Assembly: GCF_050624435.1 (NCBI RefSeq)
Contig: NC_134538.1
Location: 127,826,937 to 127,890,936, forward strand
Origin: Tenrec ecaudatus
Lineage: Eukaryota > Chordata > Mammalia > Afrosoricida > Tenrecidae
Length of the DNA stretch: 64,000 bases
Reading direction: 5' to 3'
Numbering within the stretch: position 1 is the stretch's first letter; the number at the start of each line of letters is the position of its first letter. Positions 11,161 through 22,387 of the stretch are shown one piece after another. The notes under the pieces are model-generated. The model did no database searches, had not been told where the DNA came from, and was given only the letters and a program-made list of their open reading frames with translations. A program made the position numbers and the translations under genes.

Positions 11161-12079
11161 ATTCAAAGGACTAAATGTTGTGACTTGCCCCTTATATTTA
11201 GAGAAGAGAATATATAAGAAAGCAGAGAAAGAAAAAAGAGGTCCTTTTGCATCTCAATATATAGGTTGTGCTTTCCCCCCACTCTGTGCTGTTTCTTCCA
11301 GGAGAGCGATGGTGCTGTTCACGCTACCATACAACCTTTTCAACAGAGCATATCTCCAGCTCTTTTCATATCAGTACAAGTGGATCTCTCTTTTCACAGC
11401 CACGTAGTGTGGATCCACCTGAGCGTGTTATCCATCCACTACTGAGAGATATTTAAGTCTGTTTTTTTACAATTAGCAACAAAATCACTAAGTCCTCTTA
11501 TAAATATGCTTATGAATATGTAGATTCCAAAAAAGTGAAATTTCTGATAAAATGTTTATTTGCATTTAACATTTTAATTTAAAAATGATCAAATTGACCT
11601 CTCATAAGATAATTAATACTTCCACTACGCATTTATAAGGAAATCTATTTCTTTACTTCCTTCCAAATGTCGGATATCATCAAGTTGAATTATTCCAGTA
11701 CCCAAAGGCAGAAAAAAAAACACATTAGATTTTTCCAACATTTGAACTTTAAGTCAAAGTACAGTCGTTTCCTCTCAATTGCTCCCACTTTTAAAATAAA
11801 GTGTGGATGAAAATATCAGACATGTACAAAATTTACCCCCAAATCTAAGCATTTTCCTGAAATTCTAAGATTCCATGATCCGTATGCCTACTGCTGGAGT
11901 CTTCAGAAGACAGCTCACCTGCACTGCCATCCTCCCTTGCTTCCTTCCTTCACTTGCACACAGCTTTCCTCTCTGTTTATCCTCATCACTCAACACTTAG
12001 TCTGATTTTTAAATCTCTTTTCTGAGTCTCATGCTTCTCCCTCCCACATCATTGCCAATAATACCACTAAGCTAAGGCA
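11161..12079. other. Unique AT-rich intergenic DNA
   Basis: No recognised gene or repeat. It is AT-rich with short homopolymer runs and ends at an AfroSINE fragment. Confidence 0.4.
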
Positions 12080-12206
12080 TGCTCATCGTCCTTGAATTGA
12101 TGCCAACTCATGAGCAACCCCGTAGGGCAGGGTAGACCTGCCCCGGTGAGTTTCTGAGGCTATCACGCTTTATGAGAGTAGAAAGCCCATCTTTCTCCCA
12201 GCTAGG
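12080..12206 (-). mobile_element. AfroSINE fragment
   Basis: The tail-first order is 'CGTCCTTGAATTGATGCCAA', 'GTAGGGCAGGGTAGACCTGC', 'GTGAGTTTCTGAGGCTATCA', 'AAAGCCCATCTTTCTCCCAG'. The tRNA-like head is missing, so the copy is 5'-truncated. Confidence 0.8.
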
Positions 12207-12289
12207 AAAAGAGGAGGCAAAAAATAATCAAAGTGAATGAAGTTTTAGTCAACATTTATTTTAGTTACTTTTTCAGCCAATACCTACTT

Positions 12290-13103
12290 ATTGAGTGGAA
12301 CCTCAGACCCTAATCAGAGAAACCGGACGATATGAAGAGGAATGCAGCATCAGGATTGGAGGACGGCTGATTACTAACCTTCAATATGCAGATGACACGA
12401 CCTTACTTGCTGAAAGTGAGGAGGACGTGAAGCCCCTGCTGAAGGTCCAGCTTGCAGCCTTCAGTGTGCGTTACAAGAACACCCAATCCTCACAGCTGGC
12501 CCAAGTGTAACATCATTATAAGTGCAGAAGAGATTGACACGGTCAAGGACTTTGTCTGGCTTGGACCCACAATCAATGCTCATGGAAGGAGTGGTCACGC
12601 AATCAGAAGAAGTTCTGCACAAGACCTCTGTAGAATGCGGAAAAGCGACATGGTTCCCTTGAGGACTAAGGGGCGCCCGACCCAAGCCAAGATGTGTGTT
12701 ATCACATCACACGCACGTGAACGTTGGACTCTGAATAAGGAAGACCGACGAATGCGTGCGTGTGAAGTACAGTTCTGGGGAAGAACGCTGAGAGTGCCGT
12801 GCAGTGCCAAAGGCATAAACAGTTGTCGTGAGGAAGCAAGGCACGAGTGCTCCTTAGAGGCAAGGGCGGCGAAACTTCTCGTGTCCTTCGGACGTGTTTC
12901 AGGAGACCAGGCCCTGGAGAAGGACATCACACTTGGTCAAGCAGAGGGGCCCTCGAGGAGACGGGCAGCCACAGGGACGGCAGCAAGGGGCTCCAGCAGC
13001 GGGACAATGCGAGGACGGCGCAAGACCAGGCAGTGTTTTGTTCTCTTGATCACAGGGCTGCTGTGGGTTGGAACTGCCTCGATGGCGTCCAACAATAACC
13101 ACA
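12290..13103 (+). pseudogene. RTE/BovB-type LINE fragment with a broken reverse transcriptase
   Basis: The fragment covers the C-terminal part of the RTE polyprotein. The reverse-transcriptase catalytic box reads Y-A-D-D at 12385-12396 inside the frame that starts at 12295 (context NLQYADDTTLLAESEED, typical of the BovB/RTE clade). That frame stops at 12508. The homology then continues in another frame (12452-13210; context DFVWLGPTINAHG, then WTLNKEDRRM and ECSLEARAAK), so a frameshift lies between about 12455 and 12530. The end 'GTTGGAACTGCCTCGATGGC' followed by 'AACAATAAC' is the RTE 3' terminus. The 5' endonuclease domain is absent. It is a dead, 5'-truncated retrotransposon; the apparent open frame after the RTE end (13104-13210) is host sequence. 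Confidence 0.88.
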
Positions 13104-13105
13104 TC

Positions 13106-16034
13106 TCAGATGCTGGATCAGACCCACCCGTGCTGCACTGTGCTGAACGGGGTCGCGAGGCATCTGCAGCACCTCACAACAACACAGCAGATCCTACAGG
13201 GTCAGTATGAGTCTGAATCTCCTCAACAGCAATGGGCTCGGCTGTATCAGCAGACCCAACAGATACACTTTCTCGGATTCACTTACCCCTCTCCCGCCAA
13301 CTGCTCCTCTGGCTACTTGCTCAATGTTCAGCAGAAAGTCCCCACAACTCTGAGTCACGCTGCCACCTCGTCTCCTAACACCACCACTGTCTCGGGCTCT
13401 CTGTAATGTTGGCCACTCTGCTAAACCTCCATCACACCCACTGGGACAGGACCAACCGCAGCTCTGGCACCCTCGCCCGACATCAGCGGTCCTGAACCAC
13501 GTCCAGATTATGAAGAAGCTGCCTGCCCTGGGGTGTAGGTCCTGGCTTCTCGGGGAGCTAACTAGCAGGACTGACATCACCCGCGCAGCACTACCAGGAA
13601 GCAAGGCACTGAAAGCCAGTGCAGTGCACCCTAACTAATAAGCGACACCAAAGAGATGGACTATCAACCCTGTTCCTTTCTTTTCCTCCTTGGGACAGAC
13701 TTCTGTGGGGGTACAGTGTTCCAAAGACCTGTCTGCAAGACCGTGTATGTCACAGAGCAGTCAGCTGTGTCACCTTTCATTTGTCAGGCTTCCTGTCATC
13801 TCTCCCTTTCGCTACCTATAACTGGATCTCCCAAGAAAGCCTTCACATGTACCTCCGACTCTATTTTCAAACCCACTCCTGGCTACCAGCGGACCCCAGA
13901 GTAAGACAGACCTCCTAGCTACACAATCCCGGTGCTGTCCATTAGCCTAACCCCAGAAGTGAGTACATAAGATGCATAAATGAAGCAGGATTCGATTGCA
14001 AAAAATCTGTACATGTACCAGGTGAAATGAGGCACGGTACAAACCAGGATGAAGCTCATCAGGGGCAGGTCATCGAGAGGTTTAGAACACGGGAAGGACT
14101 TGGCAGTACTTGTGGTCTAGGGCATGCCCCACACACAGAGGCACTCACGGAGAGGTCGGGAGCCATCAAATCTATTCCCACAGGAAAGGGTAGGAGAAAG
14201 GGAACTTGAAGGACGCCTGGGAAGAATCTCCGGAGGATGCTCTAGCGCACAGCAGCGCTGGGTGTGGTGAAAGGGTGCAGAGCCTGGAGGAGGATTGTCT
14301 GCATCTAGAGGATTGGGGGAAGCATCCCAGGGGGACAATGGGGTTTGGAAGGTGAAGACCATTCCATACTGTTTACATTCCCATAGAGGAGAGGGGATGG
14401 CTACTCCAGCCATCAGCAGAGTAACCCGTGGGTGGGGCATCCCCAGCTTCTCCCCTTTCTCCTGCCCTCACCAAATACATGGGATGTGCCAGCCTGGATA
14501 GTCCCGGAGAAGAAATGGAATCTGCTCAGCCCAGAGCCTCTGGCGTTTCCTTTGACTCTGCCTGCTGACGAAGAGACCGCCTGGTCTGCTCTGCTCCCTG
14601 GTGGGGCTCACTTCCTGGGCAGGCTCTTTAGAGTCCAGGGGTTGGAGGCCAATGATGGGGCGTGGAGGGTGAGTCATGTCGAACCCAGAGAGACAGCCCT
14701 TCATGGCCACCCAGCTCACTCACTTTGTCAATCAGTTCTCACTCTGACAGAGTATTTCTGTTTCTCCATCCCTCTAGTTCTCTGCTGACTGCAAACTTGA
14801 GAGGAAGGACGGGGAGAGAGGTCACCATTCCCAAAGACCTCCATCAGGGCTGAGAGCTGATGCAGTGCTTGGGGGCAGGTAAGAAAGCAGCCGGGTAAGA
14901 GAGATCATGAATGCTGCCCGATTAAATGGTGCCCCAGATGCTCATTTCGGCTCATAAAGACTGATGAGAGGGCCTGGTGGCTTCCATGTCACTTGTTTCC
15001 CGCAGAGGTATTCTTTCCCCCTTAGTGTTTCGCTGTTGTTTGTTTGTCTGTTTGTTTATAGTGGCCCTCTCGGTTCTGTCGTGATGTTTCTTCTGCTTCT
15101 AAGAGATACCGCAAGCATGTCAGAAGTGTTCCATTGACTTTCTCCAGCCCAGAAGTCTCTTCCAAGACAGACCAGACTCTAGCAGTTCGGGGAGCTCATG
15201 GGTCCATGTGTGACCATGACAGGCAAGGGCACGTGGCCAGAGGAAGTGCAGTAGAATGGAAAAGCAGAGACACTCTAAGAAACACTGCAGCGCAATGTCA
15301 CGTTCCTCTCGTAGTCCCATCGTGTATTTGAATCAATATTTTATAGCGGTTTCCAGACATCCCAGGAACACTGACAATGGTAGACAGAATTGCCTCGGGG
15401 GAGGATGGGGTCGGGGTGGGGGGGAGGAGACGACAAGCTGAACCAAAGAGACTTGCTTGATCAGAGCTACACTTTGCCGGCTTTCTGTGATCCGGGGAGC
15501 GTTTCTATGGCAGCCGGTCACACGTTCTGGCTAGCAGGCCGTCATGTAAGGATGTTTTTCTTTCATCTTATGTCTTATTGCCCGCTACTTTGGGAAAGAA
15601 ACCCTTTTTAATTAAATCTCCCTCAGCTAGACTGATGAATACCCCAAGGAAAGCCCTGGGTTTGCTTGTCAAGATTTGAATTCCAAATCCTTGCTGCGGG
15701 AGGCCTGGGAACACCCACGAAACCGAACGAAAGCAGTCGAAAGGAAGGCTAACTTGAATGACATCTCTGGACAGTGCCGAGCAGGCCACACTGCCTGTTA
15801 ATGACCATGAAGACTTGACTTCCCGTGGCTCTTACAGCCGGGCCATCACACAGCACCTGCTTTCCTGAATCCTTGAACGAGGTTGTGCCTTGTGACAGGG
15901 AGCACCCATTTCAGCTCCATCTGACATTATTTTCTCTGCGCATGTTCTCCTGAGAAGAATCCTAATGTAGGGACATTGCTGACCAGGTATTGCTTTTGTT
16001 AGCATGGTCACTAATATCAAAGTCTCTGTCTCCC
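13106..16034. other. Unique intergenic DNA, about 2.9 kb
   Basis: No repeat or gene that I can name. Open frames of up to 118 codons (for example 14432-14788, plus) occur, but no conserved motif or splice structure supports them. A T/G-rich run (GTTTGTTTGTCTGTTTG) lies near 15038-15056 and a G-rich run (GGGGTCGGGGTGGGGGGGAG) near 15408-15427. Confidence 0.4.
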
Positions 16035-16035
16035 C

Positions 16036-16352
16036 TTGAGAATATTGAAAGTACACGGACTTCTATAAGAAGAAACAAATCTGTCTTGGAAGAAGTACAG
16101 CCAGAATGCTCCTTAGAGGTCAGGATGGCGAGATTTCCCCCAATGTACTTTGCCAGGAGAGACCAGAGCCCGGAGAAGGACAGCATGCTTGGTCAAGTGG
16201 AGGGGCCATGAGAGAGAGGAAAACCTTCAGCAAGATGGACTGGCACAGGGGCTTCATCAATGGGCACAACAAGAATCACTGTGAGGATGGCATAGTGCTT
16301 TGTTCTGTTGTACAGACGGTGGCTCTGCGTCGGAGCTGATTCGATGGCACCT
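16036..16352 (+). mobile_element. RTE/BovB-type LINE 3' fragment
   Basis: Landmarks in order are 'CTGTCTTGGAAGAAGTACAG', 'CCAGAATGCTCCTTAGAGGT', 'GGAGAAGGACAGCATGCTTG', 'CTTTGTTCTGTTGTACAGAC' and 'GCTGATTCGATGGCACCTC'. The encoded segment corresponds to the extreme C terminus of the RTE protein (EECSLE...-like block), but frames are interrupted. Confidence 0.88.
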
Positions 16353-16766
16353 CTCAATATGAAAAACTTGCTGACAACCACCCCATGCCCACCTTCCTGA
16401 GACTCTGGTGGGCCGCTGAGCCACGACTGACTTTCCATTCCTGTGTGCACAGAGTGGGCAGCAAGTCTCCACGTGACGTACGACACTGCAGTCTCAGCCT
16501 TTCAGCCATGGGAGCTGCTGTCACTGCCACCGGAGCCACGCGATCGACACAGGTTTCAGCCCGGCTCTGGAAGTCCCTCTGCTCTTAAATCGTGTCCACA
16601 GGTGCTCCAGCAAAGTTGAGCCGAGTCCGCCATGACCTCAGGTAACTGGGAGGGCTGTAGGCCCCATCCCTGAGACTCGTAGCTACAACAGATGGGCCCT
16701 TCTGCTGTCTCCCGCACCGTCCAACATCAGCTCAGAAATCGACGGTTCCCATTTCTGAGCTAAGAA

Positions 16767-16965
16767 GTCCTGGTGGCGCAAAGGTTGAGTGCCCTGCTGC
16801 TAACCATACGACAGGAGTTCAATCCCACCCTGCGGCCTCTCCAGTTGGAAGTCCTGGCGATCTGCCTCCGTCAAGGTTACAGCCAAGGAACTATGACGGA
16901 GCAGTTCGACTGTGTCACACGCTGTGAGTATGGAGGCTCACAACAAAAAAATTCCCATTTTTCCC
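16767..16965 (+). mobile_element. AfroSINE, variant with the CTGGCGATCT-type body
   Basis: The head 'AGTCCTGGTGGCGCAAAGGT' is well preserved, followed by 'CTGCTGCTAACCATACGACA', the B-box-like 'GAGTTCAATCCCACC', then 'GTCCTGGCGATCTGCCTCCG', and a diverged tail. Confidence 0.85.
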
Positions 16966-17483
16966 ATGGACGCCTACTTCCAGCAGATAGGCAAGCCCAC
17001 TGACAGAACACATCCAGAGGGACTTCTCCAGGGACACCAGTGACCGGTGTTGTCTTGGGCTGTGTGTTTTACTGGACAACTCTCAGGAGGAGCATGTGAA
17101 TGTCCGGGTCCAGTGCTGGCGCCCTATCTCCTTGTGGTCAGCACCACAGCCTGAAATAGTTGAGTAGCTCTTGCCGGACCGCACATGGTTGGAGGAGAGA
17201 TTTTTAACCAGACTAGAGCTGATATAGACTCAGCTATTCACCCCCAGGTAAACCCTCGTGGGTACCTACGCACTCAGAAAATCACAGCACCGCCATTTCC
17301 AAGTTCCGATGAGGACCAGTACTGAATCTGATGGGTTACAAAAGCATAATAACATTTCCACCTTTGCCCCACAGTGCTGTGGTTTCTCTGGTTTACTTTC
17401 CAATAGAAATGCATTGGTCCATCAGGGTAGTGGCTGTTAAAGACCTATCCAGGCATTCAGGAGCAGGAGGCAGTTATACAAAT
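16966..17483. other. Unique intergenic DNA
   Basis: Nothing recognised. It is bounded on the right by the A-rich target site of the next L1 insertion. Confidence 0.4.
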
Positions 17484-17501
17484 AAAAAAAGATGTGCTCT
17501 G

Positions 17502-18162
17502 CAGCTTTCCCCCAGATTCTGGATGCTTCCTCCCCCCAACTACCATGATCCGAATTCTACCTTGCAGGGCTGGATAGGGCAGAGGTTGTACACTAGTACA
17601 TATGAGGGCTGGAGGCACAGGGAATCCAGGGTGGATGATACCTTCAGGACCAAGGGTGTGAGGGGCGATGCTGGGAGAGTGTAGGGTGAGTGGGTTGGAA
17701 AGGGGGAACTGATTACAGGGATCCACATGTGACCTCCTCCCTGGGAGAGGGACGGCAGAGAAGGGGGGGAAGGGAGACTCCGGATAGAGCAAGATATGAC
17801 AAAATAATGATGTATAAATCACAAAGGGCACATAAGGGAGGGAGGAAGGGGGGAGGGAGGGGAAAAAAAAGAGGACCTGATGCAAAGGGCTTAAGTGGAG
17901 AGCAAATGCTTTGAGAATGATTGGGGCAGGGAATGTATGGATGTGCTTTATACAATTGATGTATGTGTATGTATGGATTGTGATAAGAGTTGTATGAGTC
18001 CCTAATAAAATGTAAAAAAAGAAAAGGGAAAAAAAAAGAAAGAAAGAAAAGAAAATGATTAGGGCAAAGAATGTACAGATGTGCTTTATACAATTGATGT
18101 ATGTATATGTATGGACTGTGATAAGAGTTGTATGAGCCCCTAATAAAACGTTTAAAAAAAAA
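17502..18162 (+). mobile_element. L1-type 3' UTR with a doubled 3' terminus
   Basis: A standard 5'-truncated copy runs to its AATAAA at 18004-18009 and a purine tail (about 18013-18050). A second copy of the terminal ~100 bp then begins at about 18051 and ends with another AATAAA at 18142-18147 and its own A tail. The whole is flanked by GATGTGCTCTG at 17491-17501 and 18163-18173. The two termini differ at several positions (for example GGGGCAGGG versus AGGGCAAAG), so they are probably not a recent slippage duplication. A minus-strand open frame of 242 codons (17457-18185) crossing this element is an artefact of the C/T-rich complement. Confidence 0.88.
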
Positions 18163-18173
18163 GATGTGCTCTG

Positions 18174-18835
18174 AATTGGACACACTCCTTGTGTGTTTCT
18201 CAGGAGCTGTTCTTCCCTCCCGATAGATAACCTCCAAAATCATTCCCCAGCCTGTTCTCTAATGAGAGGCGCTAAGACGATATAGGTCTACGTCACTAAG
18301 TTTCACCCAAACTCGCAGTATGTCCACCCTGGTGAGTACTGATCATGGGGGTCCTCTGTCTTCCCTCTCAAACACGCGCTCCAGCTTCTCTTTAAGTGGA
18401 AGGCTTGCCCTCGCCCCAGAACCGTGCTTAAAAGACGACATTAGTCATTGTACTCTCACAGTGTGCCCCATCTGTCTGGCGGCCGATTCCCCCCAGGGTG
18501 ATGTGGACCTTTCATTTTCAGAGAGTCTCCAATTAGCCTCTTCTCATTATCCTGCCCAGCTCGCTGTCATCCTTGTCACCACCACGCCCCTTCTCTAACA
18601 CTCTTACATCTCACTGAGAGACACGTGCCTTCCTTGCAGTATTGATGTAAGTCACCTCACGAAGTCACCCGCTTGCCGCAGATTTTAGATGTTAACTTTT
18701 CTTAAGTTTAAGGACAGGTTTATATTTGAAAATCCCGCATGTTCCACCCAGGAGGGTGCTTTCCACTTGAACTTCTGAACTCACTCAATATTCCATCTTT
18801 CTCTTTCAGAATTGGGGGAAGTATTGTTGATACCC
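18174..18835. other. Unique intergenic DNA
   Basis: No recognised gene or repeat. A polypyrimidine-rich patch lies near 18350-18400. Confidence 0.4.
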
Positions 18836-18925
18836 CAGGGCGCTTCAAAAAGCTCGAGGAAAATAATCCCATGATGTTTCCATCCCATTTTCCATGAACT
18901 TTTTGAAGGCCCCTCGTGTGGGACT
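18836..18925. mobile_element. Palindromic mariner-like MITE
   Basis: The left arm 'GCGCTTCAAAAAGCTCGAGG' and the right arm 'CCATGAACTTTTTGAAGGCC' followed by 'CCTCG' are inverted repeats around a short centre. The terminal motif, TTCAAAAAGTTCATGGAAAA with a CGAGGGGC flank, is the kind found in mammalian mariner-derived short elements. Assignment to Tc1/mariner is from memory of that motif. Confidence 0.65.
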
Positions 18926-18984
18926 TTTAATTAATTTATTTCTCTATCTACCTACCTACGTGCCTACCTATTGTTTATGTGCCC

Positions 18985-19360
18985 AGGGTAAGTGTTCATT
19001 GCTAACAGAAAGGTTGGTGCTTCAAATCCACCAGCCACTGGGAAACATAAGACAAGGTCCTTCCATAAACATTTACTACTTTGGAAACTCTGGGGCCGTG
19101 GTCCTCAACTTTCCTAATGCCGTGACCCTTTAATACAGTTCATGTTGCGGTGACCCCCAACCATAAAATGATTTTTGTTGCTACTTCATAACACTTTTGC
19201 TACTGTCATGAATCGGTGACCCCTGGGAAAGGGTTGTTCAACCCCCAAAGGGGTCTCGACCCACAGGTTGAGAACCGCTGCTCTAGGGAGTGTTACTCTG
19301 CCCCATAGAGTTTTTATGAGTCAGAATCAACACAACAGCAGTGGGTATGGCTCAGTTTAG
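18985..19360 (+). mobile_element. AfroSINE split by a SPIN hAT insertion
   Basis: The left part (18985-19095) has 'CATTGCTAACAGAAAGGTTG' and 'CTTCAAATCCACCAGCC'. The right part (19281-19360) continues with 'GTTACTCTGCCCCATAGAG' and 'TGAGTCAGAATCAACACAAC'. Between them lies a 185-bp hAT element (listed separately) whose 8-bp target duplication falls exactly at the SINE break, so the SINE was there first. Confidence 0.85.
19096..19280 (-). mobile_element. SPIN-like non-autonomous hAT transposon
   Basis: Terminal inverted repeats are CCGTGGTCCTCAAC at the left and GTTGAGAACCGCTG at the right. The body includes 'CCCCAACCATAAAATGATTT', 'GTTGCTACTTCATAAC' and 'GGGGTCTCGACCCACAGG', all matching my recollection of the SPIN consensus. 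The flanking 8-mers CTCTGGGG (19088-19095) and CTCTAGGG (19281-19288) differ at one base; 8-bp duplications are the hAT signature. It carries no transposase. Confidence 0.9.
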
Positions 19361-19366
19361 GGGACA

Positions 19367-19545
19367 TGACAGCTAGTGCTTGGCTGCCAGCCAAACAGTT
19401 GGCACAGCCAATCTCCCCAGGGGGTCTGTGAGACAAACACCTGGCCATGGGCTCTCTGAGATGCCGCAGCCTAGAAGACCCTGCGGGGCAGTTTTCCTCT
19501 GGTATATGGAGTCGCCATGAGTTGACAATGGACTGGGTGGTACCA
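19367..19545 (+). mobile_element. AfroSINE, directly downstream of the previous SINE
   Basis: 'GTGCTTGGCTGCCAGCCAAA' is the tRNA-like region, 'ACCCTGCGGGGCAGTTTTCC' the central body and 'GTCGCCATGAGTTGACAATG' the RTE-like tail. Confidence 0.75.
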
Positions 19546-20607
19546 ATCGACCAGTTTATAGGTAGGAGGAGGCTTCGAGATGGTCTCAGGACAATGGAGT
19601 TTTTCTACGAACCCTTTGAGGCCACCTCATATATGTGTACCTCCGGATCACCAAGACATACCTGAGACACAGAGAAGCGAGCCGAGGAGCACGGAGATGC
19701 GTCATTTCAAAGGCATTCTTTCCTCACCCAAAACTGCTAACACATCTCCACTTCTGCACCAAGACTCAAATCCTTCTGATAAGGTAAAGATCGGGTATGC
19801 CAAAATGAGCGATCCAGCAGGAAAGAGGGTGCTATATGAGCGATGTAAATCCCCCATACTGGTGGAAGTCAGATGCTTTCTTGAGACTCAGTGCTGACAC
19901 TGCAGCCGAAGTGTCCGGAGGGCAGTGTTCCCTGCAGCAGCCCCGCAGCGGGGAGAGAAGGATGCGGAGGGGAGTCCCCGGCCATTGCCACCCATCACTT
20001 ATCACTTCGTTTGCCACTTTCAGGGAGGATGACACCAGCAAGCCTGGTATTCAAGTACTTAAACAATACTTCAATGCCATATTAACAGTGCATATTTTCT
20101 TTCTTTGTCAGCGCCTGCACAGAGGAAAGGCATCTCCCACATCTGCCCCTGACGGAGGGAGGATGCTGGGAAAAAGAACAGAAGCGGCCTGGAAGGTATC
20201 GGGCTTTATCTTTGCTTGGCCTCTGGCAATGTTTGCCTCTTCCATCCATCATGAAGAACACTCACTTCAGGAGGTACTACTGCACAGATTCTGCTTTCTA
20301 GACACACACAGAATAAAGGTGTGTGGACACTTGGTGCCTGATGAGCACCTCCTTTAAAAGCATTCTGACTTCTGAGACAATCCCATCCCCACACAGCAAG
20401 CAATACAGAGCTCAAGAGAGGAAACAAACTGTGTACCTTGGTGGACACGAGGCGCCGCATCACTCGACGAGTTGCTACCTTTTTAAGGTATGGAAATATG
20501 CAAATGAGTTCTTACTGGCCGTGTCTTACACGGGGTCCCATAAAAGAGGGGGCGTTTCTCAGGTAGCCAGGGAGAGGTCAGTTCCACCTGGCCCCTCGCC
20601 TTCTGTA
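19546..20607. other. Unique intergenic DNA
   Basis: It contains a 173-codon open frame (19836-20357, plus) with no motif that I recognise and no matching start context or splice sites, so I do not call it a gene. Confidence 0.4.
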
Positions 20608-20810
20608 GTCTGGTGGTACAATAGTGCCTGTGCTTGGCTGCTAACCAAAAGCATCGAGTTTCTGGTTCCCTCAGAGGCATCTCAGAAGAAATCCCTGGGG
20701 AGTTAGGCCTGATGAACAACAGCCTTTGGCAACGCTGCAGCCAAGTTCCACTCTGACCCTGACACGCACGGAGTCACCGCGACCAGCAGGCTAGTCCTCA
20801 GCAACTGCTT
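20608..20810 (+). mobile_element. AfroSINE, diverged
   Basis: 'TCTGGTGGTACAATAGTGCC', 'TTGGCTGCTAACCAAAAGCA' and a later 'CCAAGTTCCACTCTGACCC' with 'CACGGAGTCACC' give head, B-box region and tail in order, though the middle is altered. Confidence 0.65.
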
Positions 20811-21247
20811 GACTCCCAGCTTGACATCGAGTCTGCGTAAATGTATGTGATGACGTCTGCAAGTACCCATGGTTCTTTGCCCCAACTACTCCACAGGTTT
20901 CACGCCACGCCATCCCCTCCAGCTCACGAAGGCACCCTGCAAATCCTCGGATAATAGAAGTGTTTCCAAGTTGTCCAACTTATATACTTGCCAGTGTGTG
21001 AGACACTGACGGCCGCAGGGACCGTCTCCATTTGGAAATCTGTCCTGAAACCACCTCTCGTGAAGTTAAGCACATCCTCAGACACCCGTACGCAGCAAAC
21101 TTTGCATGAAGCAGAATTACAGTTGCAAAAAGCACAGAGCACACAAGTCTTATTGGCGTGTGAGGCTGCAAGGACGAAATCCATTAGAAGATTTAACATA
21201 GAAGAATGAGAACCAGCAAGAAAACCTAAGTTCAAGGTTTGTTTCAA

Positions 21248-21372
21248 TAGCTGCCCAACTGTATAACCAAGGTTACTGAACTTCTCTGAGCCACGTGTTT
21301 CTTAAGTGGAAAAAGTGAAAGTACTTGCTTTCCTCTGAGGGCTGCTTTGAGGTCCTTATAAATATGATATTA
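21248..21372 (+). mobile_element. MIR fragment, interrupted on its 3' side
   Basis: 'TAGCTGCCCAACTGTATAAC' followed by 'AAGGTTACTGAACTTCTCTG' matches the MIR core (the 'AGCTGTGTGACCTTGGGCAA...CTTCTCTG' region). The copy ends at the target site of the next L1 insertion. Confidence 0.65.
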
Positions 21373-22125
21373 CTGTAAACAAGCGGCCATCTAGCTCAGA
21401 AGTAACAAAGCCCACAGGGAAGAAGCACACCAGCCTGCTTGATCACAAGGTGTCGAAGGGATTAGGTATCGCATCACAGAACAAAAAAATCGTATCATTG
21501 TGAATGAGGGGGTGTGCAGATTGGGGACCCAAAGCCCATCTGCAGGCCAATGGACATCCCCTTACAGAAGGGCCCCTTACAGAAGGAGACGAGCCAGTCA
21601 GGGTACAGTATACCAACGATGAAACATACAACTTTCTTCTAGTTCTTAAATGCTTCCTTCCCCCTCCCCACTATCATGATCCCAATTTTACTTTATAAAT
21701 ACGGCTAGATCAGAGGATGTATACTGATACAACAGGAACTGGAAAAACGGAATCCTGGACAGATGATCCCTTCAGGACCAGTTGGAGGGAAGGTGGGGTA
21801 GTAAGGGGGAACTGATTCCAAGGATCTACATATAACCTCCTCCCTGGGGACGTATGACAGAAAAGTGGGTGAAAGGGGATGTCAGACAGTGTAAGATGAC
21901 AAAATAATAATAATTTATAAATTATCGAGGGTTTGTGAGGGAGAGGGAAGTGGGGAGAGGGGGAAAATGAGGAGCTGATATCAAGGGCTCAAGTAGAAAG
22001 CAAACGTTTTGAGAATGATGAGGGCAAGAATGTACAAATGTGCTTGACACAATGGATGGAAGTATGGGTTGTGATAAGAATTGTACAAGCCTCCAATAAA
22101 ATGATTTTAAAAAGAAAAAATAAAC
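21373..22125 (+). mobile_element. L1-type 3' UTR with a 13-bp target duplication
   Basis: It starts upstream of 'AAGCGGCCATCTAGCTCAGA' and ends 'CCTCCAATAAAATGATTTTA' plus an A-rich tail. AAATATGATATTA at 21360-21372 and 22126-22138 flanks it exactly. The 'GCGGCCATCTA' box also occurs in elephant L1 3' ends as I remember them, which supports the L1 assignment. Confidence 0.9.
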
Positions 22126-22387
22126 AAATATGATATTAACAAGAACAATCAGGGGAAATGTACAACAATCACTCTAGAGCAAGAGAGAAAAGAGAAGAGG
22201 GGAGGAGAGACCACAGTAGGTGGAAAAGAAAAACTAGAATGAAATCAAATAGGATATTAACACGCTGTGAAGAATGCAAGTCATGTTTAATAATTTGTGT
22301 GGAAATTGTCAAATGTGAGCTTGATTTGTTGTATAATCTTCCATCAGAAACACAATACAACGTTACTTTTAAAGAACCTAACCATGA

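Noticed and set aside
13068..13918. Several frames of about 80-135 codons after the RTE fragment, suspected at first to be a retrogene
   Set aside because: I could not match them to any protein family and found no poly-A tail or target duplication.
17457..18185. 242-codon minus-strand open frame
   Set aside because: It crosses an L1-type 3' UTR copy and both of its target duplications; similar frames recur in the other copies (3099-3422, 32958-33428), so it is repeat-derived and non-coding.
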